Part shown: in pieces, positions 56,187 through 64,000 of the stretch
Numbering within the stretch: the stretch's first letter is position 1
How the letters are laid out: each line of letters begins with the position of its first letter
NCBI GenBank assembly: GCA_015680685.1
Contig: MNCI01003674.1
Coordinates: 62,001 to 126,000, forward strand
DNA: 64,000 nucleotides
Direction of reading: 5' to 3'
Source of the DNA: Gnetum montanum
Taxonomy: Eukaryota; Streptophyta; Gnetopsida; Gnetales; Gnetaceae
Made by a program: the position numbers and the translations under genes
Notes under the pieces: model-generated
The model's input: the letters and a program-made list of their open reading frames with translations, nothing else
Databases searched by the model: none
Told to the model about the DNA's origin: nothing

Positions 56187-57083
56187 ATCCATGCTTTCCA
56201 TGTCTCACCTCATTGCTAGTTTCATGTTCTTTTTCAATGTCTTGGTTTGATGTGTCAAAATTATTAGGTAGTTTCTTGCAGGTTTTTGTACTTAAATTTT
56301 GTAATCATTAATCATTCATGGGGCCCATGGAATCCTCAGTTTGAAGTTATGCAAGTGCAATAAAGGGCCTGTGTGTGCTTTGGGGAGGACCCACTTGCAT
56401 ATCTTTTGGTTGGTTTAGTTAAGTTCTTTATCCTTAAAAATCCTCACAATCAATTCCTTTTGTGTGTTCCATCAATGATATCCAATTTTGTGCATCTTCA
56501 TAATGTTTTTTAGTGCAACCCTCTTTTTATTATTGTGAATTCTTAAACCCTCTTCAAGCATTTCATTGTGTTTGGACTTTTTAAAATTTAATAGACTACT
56601 TATCCATTTCACCTATTTTTCAACCTTCTCACTAACATTATTAACAAAATCAATCCACCATAATCACAACCCAACCAAGTGTAACTACTAATGAGACAAG
56701 GTACTTAAAAGCTATACATTATACATTGCACACTAATCTGTGATTTTGTTGAGATTGCAATGGGAAGCATGGACTAGAAGCAAAACTTTCTTCACCAAAG
56801 GATAAGCAACAATACCATGTGATGAGGACCCTTCATGATCATTGAATGTTCTTCCTCATTCTTTAGTTGCCAAATGAGTTTGAGTTAATTTTTTCTAGGG
56901 TGTTCCATTCTCTTGTCATAAACATCCAAGTTTGTAAAAATTTGTAAATTTGTAAACTCAGGCACTTAGAATTTCTCTATTCCATCTAAGTCAGTTGCAT
57001 GTTAGTCAATAATCCCATACCTTCTCAATATTTTGAAAGGAACTTCTTCCTCCTTTTGAGCACTCAAGGACTAGTTTTCATTC
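54991..57083 (+). other. Non-coding spacer of the Athila-like element
   Basis: About 2.1 kb after pol. It has a T-rich tract (55160-55340), a (TC)n microsatellite (56153-56183), and the conserved block TGCTTTGGGGAGGACCCACT (56376-56395). Near the end it has GTCAATAATCCCATACC (57005 on). No env-like ORF, ORF2 or internal GATATC module is visible. Confidence 0.72.
56153..56183 (+). repeat. (TC)n microsatellite
   Basis: About 15 CT dinucleotides without interruption, inside the Athila-like spacer. Confidence 0.95.
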
Positions 57084-57096
57084 AGTCGTGGAGGTA
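57084..57096 (+). other. Polypurine tract of the Athila-like element
   Basis: AGTCGTGGAGGTA directly before TGATGAACAATG; identical to that of element 1 (10651-10663). Confidence 0.78.
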
Positions 57097-57977
57097 TGAT
57101 GAACAATGTTTGTCTAGATTCGATATCGAATATCTGATCTTGGAGCCTTAATATTGAATACTCAATATTGGGCCCCAAGATGTGATGTCGAATATCTAAT
57201 ATTGTGGGGTATGTGATGACCTATAAACATAGCACTTGGGCACAATATTTCAATATATTTTTTGTCATAGCATAGCAGAGCTCTTGTAGTTTGTTTTCTC
57301 TAGAGTTAGAATATTTTCCAACGTTCCCACAGTAGGAGTCATTGAGTGTACAGATCTTTATTTGAGCAGTATTGTACCTAAGCATGGCAGTGTGTCCGGA
57401 AATAAAGATGAGCTTTCTAATAAAAACTTGTAGTGCCTTGGCTAGCTTAAATATTTTATTCATGCATTTAATGTTTATGCAATTTCCTTTAATGCTCTTA
57501 AGTAATTAAGCTAAGTAAGCTAGTTCAATTAGATAGAAGCTAATTAAGCACATAAGTATGATTTCTTCAAGCATGCATATGGCTCTTGGTAATCCCAATA
57601 ATGCTTAATGTTTGATAATCCAACAACATCATACATGTTCAAGATGTGCACAGAAAGTGGGATTAGATACTTATGTTAGGATAGTTAGTTATTGATTGGC
57701 AATTAGATTAGTTAAATTGATTTATCAATTACATTTCAACTTCTTGGTAATCGTAGAAAAATAAAATACAAAATAAAAAAATTCATGTGCCTTAATTACA
57801 CTTAACCATACGATTAAGCTCCACAAGTGTAGTTGAGAAGAAAATGATTGTCATGATTAGATTTCATGTCCTAGAACTAGTGTACTTAAGAATTTAAGGT
57901 CTGCAGAATTCAACCAATTCATGCGTGAACGCTTGTGATTCGTATGGTTGGGCATAGGGGTATCTCGTCGCTCATCA
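57097..57977 (+). repeat. Athila-like 3' LTR
   Basis: 881 bp, TGATGAAC...CATCA. U3 has decayed GATATC/AATATT sites (57118-57217) and TATAAACA at 57222-57229. AATAAAG is near 57402. It matches the split 5' LTR along its length. Confidence 0.92.
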
Positions 57978-57982
57978 ACTAA

Positions 57983-59948
57983 CAATTATCAATTAACCAA
58001 ACCATTAATAAAATTATTACCATTAATATTATCATTAACCAAACCATTAACATTACCACTAATGTGGCAATCTACCATTAATCCATAATTTGCACTACCC
58101 ATGAATTTTTTCATGAGTTTCTAATCATAGATGTTTAAAGAACTTTAAGGTTGATACTAACTTAACTAGTCATCAAGGACTATTTGGTGTAATACCTCAT
58201 CTATTTAGGCCAATCCTCATATAAGAAAAGATGAAATATTATCTTAGAAATCCTCATGCATGTCTATATTAATTATTTAGTTACATTATCACTAGTATCA
58301 ACCCTATAGTGTTTCTAGGTCATAGATCCTTACCACCATCCTAAAATCACATCTAATACTTTACTACAACATGATGGTTAGTCATGAATTCCTAGCCATC
58401 ATATCAATTTCCTCTACTATAAATCATATTTAATGCATCATATTTGTTATTCTTGAGCTTTCTATCATGTCAAATACACCCATACATACTTGAAGTGTCT
58501 ACTTCCTATCATCACCTAAACTTGTCATTCCTGTCAAATGCCACCATGTCCACACCACTCCAAAAAATGTGTAATGATTATATCATGATTTTTTTATGAC
58601 CTCTAGTTCCATCATGACTATAAGTCACAATGCTTGAATACGGCATATTCACTACCATCACCAAAGGTTGATGATGCAAGATGCCAAAAAGGGTTTAAAA
58701 TGGAAGAAAAAAATACAAAAATAGTTAAATAAGATGAAAATAATGGCAAATCAAGAATAGATTAAGAATAGAATACAAGGGTTAGATTGATAATAAAATT
58801 TAAGAACAAAAGCATAAAATATGAAAGTTCAAATAAACAATATACTTAAAGAAATCATAAAAGAAGGACTACTTTCTCTACCTTGAAAGATTAGTTAAAA
58901 TCCAAGCTTTACCAAGGAAGAACAAGTTCAGGTCTAGAAATGATTAATAGATCCATCAACATAGCCATGAGCATGAACATGAAAGGAAAAGATTCATAAT
59001 TTTTGCTACAAGAGACAGCATTGCCAAGAATTTATAGGCATAAAATATAGAGTTTGGACAATTTTAAAAATGAATAATTAATAATATATTTTCTAAAATT
59101 AGGCAACATGTATCCATCTGGAAGGTTTAGTGATCCACCAATGGCTTAAGTCACCAAAATAACATAAGAATAAGTCCACATGGCCAGGAATGGATTCCAA
59201 GATAAAATAAAAGAATAACCAGAATAAAGCCTACTGATCTATTTAGCATGTCTCATAACCATATTCTTACATTATTCCAAAATTGAGTAACATAAAAATA
59301 TTAATTAATTAAAATATAATAACATTAATAAAACACCAAAAATGATCCACCACCATCATTCTAACATTTCCTTTAAAAGAGGCATCAAGCATAAGTAAAT
59401 GACAAGAAATACTAATTTAGGAAAGAAATACAAAAAAATTATTATTTTCAAATATGTAATAAGAGTCTAAGGTCCAAAGCTTAAGAAACATGAGTCATAA
59501 TAAAACATATATACTTATCAATACATAAAAAGTTGATCCAAGGTACACTACAGATAAGCTTATAAGTAATATATCATGGTATACAAAAATGCCAATGCAT
59601 GTAAACAAGGAGTAAAGGGTTCAAACCTCAAGATGCATATCTATAAGTATGAGCATAAGAGGGACATTTTAATGTACTAGCATAAACTAATAGAAAAAAC
59701 ACAAAATATATAAAAGAACCATCTACCACATTCTTATCTTTGTGTAGCCCTCTAATTTTAAGAGTGCAATTCTAATAGCCAATGTCAAGGTGGTGACATA
59801 TCTATTCAACTAACTAAGTAAAAGCATAGGTAAACACTCTAACTATTTTATGATGGTGTGAAATCTTAGTGTGTAATATATATTAAATATACCCTTATTA
59901 TTAAGAATCAAGCTATAATAACCTATTCTCGAATGTTAAGAATTACCA
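57983..59948 (-). repeat. Chromovirus derivative 5' LTR, 5' segment
   Basis: It matches 37.4-39.257 kb of the partner LTR. The minus-strand start near 59948 (TGGTAATTCTTAACATTC) is the decayed TGTAACACCCCAACATT. A segment of about 170 bp (59700-59870) is absent from the partner. AT-rich with AATTAATTAAAATATAATAA-type stretches. Confidence 0.75.
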
Positions 59949-60411
59949 TTGTTCATCATACATAATTGTCACCTCTAATCCAAAAAATGCACTTAAGACA
60001 CGAAAGACATGGCACTTTTAATTAACAAGAACTAAAAAGAAAAGTAGAATTTATTAATGTAATTTTTTAAATACAACTATAAAATGGCCTTGGTGTTATC
60101 TTTCTATGATCCTTAGACCCCTTGAAGGTAATCCAATACTTCCACTATGATTAGGCCATAAGACCAAATGGTTTATTAGTCTTTTCTTGTCTTGCTTCAT
60201 CCAAGTATCATTACTTACCATTGTTGGATCTACAATTCCATGCTTGGAATAACCTCTAAATTTTCAACCTTAAATTCCATAGGTGAAATCCCCTTCCTGA
60301 AGGGTTCAAAAAATTTTTACAACTCCTTTTAATGCGACACCTGTTCATTCAAATAATAGTGACATTATTTTTATAATACAACTCCACCATTAACAAGGGA
60401 TAGGATATTAC
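59949..60411 (-). repeat. Partial 3' LTR of a second minus-strand chromovirus
   Basis: The minus strand begins TGTAATATCCTATCCCTTGT at 60411, right after a polypurine tract (CTTAAGGGGGATAGAT, 60427-60412). It is cut at 59948 by the inserted chromovirus derivative. Confidence 0.7.
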
Positions 60412-60427
60412 AATCTATCCCCCTTAA

Positions 60428-62036
60428 GAATCTAGCTTTTCCTTGAGATCTTCTTTCATATTTAGCTACTTAATAGTTTTATCTTCAATGTGCTCCTCAT
60501 CCTCATCTCTATTAATATCATTATTATCATCTGCATAAAAAATATATATTAGTTCCTCATTTTTATTCAAATCAACAATTAACTTTACTCATTATGATGA
60601 TGTTCAAAAAGATGAGGATATATGTTTATGATGAACCTCCTATTTTTCTAGGTTTGTTGATTGCAATTTGACCACTAAACAAGTTTTTTAGTAATGGTTA
60701 TATGTTGAATTTTCTTTGTTCTTTGATCTTTAATGGCAATGGGATTAATTTTGAAAATCATGTTGAATCGTATGGGTAGATTATTCCAATCTAGTACATA
60801 TGATACATCATTTCCATGAAATTTCTTCAATATAATAACCTAGAAGGCATGCTAGATTTTTAAATTTATAAAAAGATTCAATTATTATGCTAACTCACTA
60901 ATTCATTTTAAACTTCAAAGGGTCCACAATATCAAAAGGGATATTTTGGTATTTTTCCTAACTTTAGGGAACTTCTAGTTGGTTTAACCTTTAATAGTAC
61001 TTGGTCTCCTATTCAGGACTCCTTAAGAAAATTTTGGTCCTCATATCCTTTATACTTTCTTGAATTTCTTGTATATTTTGTTTCATCTTCCTAACAATGT
61101 TTTTTATAATTTTCATTTTCTCTTCTTTTTATTCCTCTCAAGGTACATCCAACCCAAGTTAATGATGTTTGATAATGTCACCCAAATACAACTTCAAATG
61201 AGATCCTATGCATGGATTCTTGGTAGTTGTTATTATAGGTAAATTCTACCAAGTGTAATTACTTTTCCCAAGTCTTTGATCTTCTCTTAACATAAATCCT
61301 TAAAATATCTTTAATATCCTATTAACACATTTTATTTTTCCATCATTTTTAGCATGGTACACCATGATGAACTTTATTTTAATTTTAATTTCCTTGAAAA
61401 AGTTTGAACAAAATTACAAATAAACTTTGAGTCTATATCTGATGTAATCAATCTTGGACATCAATGTAAGATGAACATTTCTCATATGAATTTCTAGACT
61501 ACTTCCTTAGCTATATTAATACAATTTAAGGATATTAATGTGTCATTTTTCATAAATGATCAACTACCACTAAGATGAGTCATTCCATTTCTTGTTCACT
61601 AGTAAGTCTATAGTAAAGTTCATTATGATGTCTTTCCATTTCCATGTTGGGACTTCTAGTAAATGTAGTAAGCCACTTAGCTTTATTTGTTTGATTTTTA
61701 CTCTTTAACATGTTGAAAAAATTCTAATGTAACTAGATATATCATTCTTCATCCTAGGCCAAAAATAAAACTTACATAGCATTACATAAGTCTTAATGTC
61801 ATGAGGGTGTCTAATGTATGATACTTCCTGTACTTTACCCAACAACTTGTATCTTCAAACTCCTAGAACACATACTCTTTCTTTCTTTATCAACATTCCT
61901 TATGGGAAACTATGATAGTTAGGTTTAGAAGTTATGTTGGTAAGGGTTTTCTTAAAGGATTTTTCTTCATCTAATCTTTAATCTTTTCTTCCATGGGGAT
62001 TTTTATCATACTAATCATCAAGTTCCACATCTGGTT
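60428..62036 (-). pseudogene. Integrase and pol C-terminus of the second chromovirus (minus)
   Basis: Minus-strand reading around 61380-61150 gives decayed integrase text: KTWEK.LHLVEFTYNNNYQE (WEEYLPLVEFAYNNSYQ expected). Upstream a degraded HPQTDGQ region lies near 61.33 kb. The C-terminus (about 60520-60430) is acidic (NRDEDEEHIEDKTIK) and ends LKEKLDS before the polypurine tract. Many stops and shifts. It is truncated at 62036 by the insertion of the next element. Confidence 0.65.
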
Positions 62037-62905
62037 TGATGAGAGTGGTTACTCTAGCGATTTATTCTAATTATTAAAGTGGCAATTTTTCTAATTATTA
62101 GAGTGGCAGTTTTTCTAATTACTAGAGTGGAAATTTTTCTAATTATTAGAGTAGTTTCTCCCAAGCCTATAAATACAGTTCCCAGGCACATAATTTAGGG
62201 GGAAGTCTTAAGGAAGTCTTTTAGGAGTCAAGTAGAGAAACTTTGGTAGTCTAGAGTATTTTCCAAATGCCCGTAGAAGCAGGTCTAAGTGTGGATGAAT
62301 CTTTATTTGAGCATTATGTACCTAAGCACACCTTATGTATGGAAATAAAGATAATCTCTTTGATTCATCCTTGCAACACTTGAGATTTGTTTTCTTACTC
62401 ATTTCTTTTATTTTATTTTCTTCTATATTTATTTTATTTTATTTTATGCACTTTACATTTCTGTTATTAGCACACATAGTACAATCACTTCGAGCATGCG
62501 TGTAACACTTGGTAACCCAATAACGATTAGCATTTGGTAATCCCAGTAGGGTTGCGTTGGTTCAGGATGTGTACAACAAGTGAGAACGGATACTGGTGTT
62601 AGGATTAGTTAAAGCCTAGTTAATCAGTAGTTAAGTTAAATTAGTCACTTAGTTATCTCTCTCTCTCTCTCTTCTCCCTTATTAGCAGTAGGACATAAAA
62701 ACATAAAATTTATAAAAATAATATGCCTCAAGCTTACTTAACCACACAATCATGACATACAAGTAAGTTTGGGAAGACAATGATCAACCAACCTATCCTT
62801 GTTCCACAAGGGCACATAAGCACTTAGTCCTTGGAATTCGACCGGATTGTGCATGAAACACTCATATTCATATGGTTGAGCATAGGGGTACCTTGCCACT
62901 CATCA
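62037..62905 (+). repeat. 5' LTR with a 26-bp repeat array in U3
   Basis: 869 bp, TGATGAGAGTGG...CATCA. Instead of GATATC palindromes, U3 has four about 26-bp units (62060-62160; core TTTTTCTAATTATTAGAGTG), then TATAAATA at 62168-62175. AATAAAG lies near 62344. A CT microsatellite is at 62652-62671. R-U5 is clearly homologous to the other LTRs (CTTCGAGCA...GGTAA...CACTCATCA). Confidence 0.88.
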
Positions 62906-62906
62906 T

Positions 62907-62924
62907 TGGCATCGTTGCCAGGGA
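62907..62924 (+). other. Primer binding site, tRNA-Asp
   Basis: TGGCATCGTTGCCAGGGA, three differences from the tRNA-Asp complement. It is among the better-preserved sites in the window. Confidence 0.85.
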
Positions 62925-63042
62925 CTTACTTGTTTTTGTGCTAACTAGAATATAGGAAATCATTCACAATATTGGAACGAACCATTATGGTTGGTTGAGA
63001 AAATAATAAACAATAATACATTGCACATTGAATAGACAAGTA

Positions 63043-64000
63043 TGTCTCCTTCTTCATATGGAAGCACCTCACCGCCTAGGTCTAAAACAGGAAATAGTTT
63101 GTGGCATAATACACATGACGTTGATCCGCCAGTTTCTTAACAAGTTCAAGTGATATATATTCATCCTGATGAGTATATACCAAATTTCACCTTTATCCTC
63201 CATCAATATGAACAACTGCGTTGGTAAGACTTAGAAGGTAACATAGTGTTACCTCCTGATCATTCAGTCCCGAGCATGCTTGTTCATGCTCTCACACGAA
63301 TTGGCATGCCGCACTCACATACAGTATACATTGTGTAAGACCATGACTCAAGAGAATACCATCCCATAGAGGCACAACCAAAAAGGGACTTACAACAAGA
63401 GAGACATCATAATTCTTTGAAGGATAAGTGGTCCCAAGATGCCCCACATGTCTTAAGCAAAAATGAGGGTGGTGAACCTACCTCAGGTAGTCACCCACAC
63501 AATGATGTTTCTCCCCTTGACTTTGGCCAAGGGGTTATGTATCAAAACCTTCATTCCACTATTCATAACCCAAGTTCTAATACCCACAAGCACAAGGGTC
63601 TAAAAAAGAAACATGAACTCAGGATAAAGGTGGATATCTTGATTGCAATCACGATCGAGGCTGAGACCGCTGAAGAGAAGGTGGTAGACACCATCATGGT
63701 GATGGTTCTCCTTCTTCTTCACCTTCATCATCTCCTTCATCCTCTCCTTCAGTGTCCAGATGTGGTCATAAAGAAAAATACCATGGGAATAAAGGTAAGA
63801 AAAGTGGAAGTCATAGACGAAACAGCCAGGAAAGGGGATGAGGGCACTCTAGAGAGTCACAACATAGAAGAAGGGAGAGTAGGGAACAACATAGGCATCA
63901 TAGATGCCATGGATGAGACGATCATGATGAACCCCTATTCGCTACTTGAAGTATGTTGGACATAACTGAGGTTGTTAGAATTCCAACAAGGCATCAGAAA
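63043..64000 (+). pseudogene. gag: gag N-terminal part, continuing beyond the window
   Basis: ATG 63043 (MSPSSYGSTSPPRSK). Contains YIHPDEYIPNFTFILHQYE, DLEGNIVLPPDH, SLKDKWSQDAPHVLSK, then the Ser/Arg/His-rich region in the main frame (HHHGDGSPSSSPSSSPSSS; RESQHRRRESREQHRHH, about 63640-63910), DDHDEPLFAT and the start of the core (MLDITEVVRIPTRHQ). In-frame stops are mostly mutated Gln/Arg codons. Same family as the nested element gag; core and zinc knuckle lie outside. Confidence 0.85.

Larger units (their letters stand above)
40613..57977 (+). mobile_element. Athila-like autonomous gypsy element (decayed), with nested insertion
   Basis: Ends are defined by target duplication ACTAA (40608-40612 and 57978-57982), with LTRs of about 870-880 bp. 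Internal order on the plus strand: tRNA-Asp primer site, gag (48914-51240), protease (about 51500-51950), RT (52460-53070), RNase H, integrase (to 54990), then a 2.1 kb spacer, polypurine tract and 3' LTR. A single RNase H and the primer type indicate Athila rather than Tat. The element itself is about 10.1 kb; 41026-48294 is a later insertion. It is the only member of its superfamily here with RT and integrase. Confidence 0.9.
62037..64000 (+). mobile_element. Athila-like element, 5' part (cut by window end)
   Basis: 5' LTR (62037-62905), tRNA-Asp primer site and most of the gag N-terminal half. Gag text matches the elements at 41-48 and 48.7-55 kb. Whether pol follows is not visible. Confidence 0.88.

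Noticed and set aside
54991-57083. env-like ORF after pol in the Athila-like element
   Set aside because: No frame longer than about 110 codons and no membrane or coiled-coil pattern; the region matches non-coding spacers of the other elements.

Overview
The window looks like intergenic nuclear DNA of a seed plant with a large, repeat-rich genome. I found no host gene, rRNA, tRNA gene or CRISPR array. Nearly everything assignable is LTR retrotransposon sequence, mostly Ty3/gypsy with one Ty1/copia fragment, in nested layers. Coding frames are broken mainly by TGA/TAG/TAA at sites where CGA, CAG or CAA is expected, and many CpG sites appear as TpG/CpA, as expected for long-methylated silenced DNA. 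I cannot name the species or say monocot, dicot or gymnosperm.

Layout. 1-3.9 kb: integrase end, 3' UTR and probable 3' LTR of a gypsy element. 4.35-31.44 kb: a large Tat-like element ('D', plus strand) with 2.8-2.9 kb LTRs and decayed gag, protease, archaeal-type RNase H, RT, RNase H and integrase. D is split by two insertions: element 1 (4710-11555, plus, TSD AAATT) in its 5' LTR, and element 2 (20382-27851, minus, TSD AGGCT) in its 3' region; element 2 carries a solo LTR (25377-26395, TSD ATTTA). 31.45-33.95 kb: 5' part of a minus-strand Ty1/copia element. 34.6-36.8 kb: minus-strand chromovirus RNase H/integrase. 36.8-59.95 kb: a minus-strand chromovirus derivative with a very short internal region. 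Its 5' LTR is split by an Athila-like autonomous element (40613-57977, plus, TSD ACTAA), whose own 5' LTR is split by a gag-protease-only element (41026-48294, plus, TSD CTAGT). 59.95-62.04 kb: LTR and integrase end of another minus-strand chromovirus. 62.04-64.0 kb: 5' LTR and start of gag of a further Athila-like element, cut by the window end.

How the parts relate. Elements 1 and 2, the solo LTR, the 41-48 kb element, the Athila element and the 62 kb element form one superfamily: LTRs open TGATG and close CATCA, primer sites match plant tRNA-Asp, and noncoding spacers share conserved blocks. Only the 48.7-55 kb element has a full gag-pol. Elements 1 and 2 lack pol but both carry a second ORF preceded by its own promoter-like module (GATATC palindrome array plus TATA box), the same architecture as the LTR U3 regions. 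This suggests a trans-mobilised, two-promoter non-autonomous family and is the most distinctive feature of the window. The second is element D, whose archaeal-type RNase H lies between protease and RT instead of after the RT-RNase H block.
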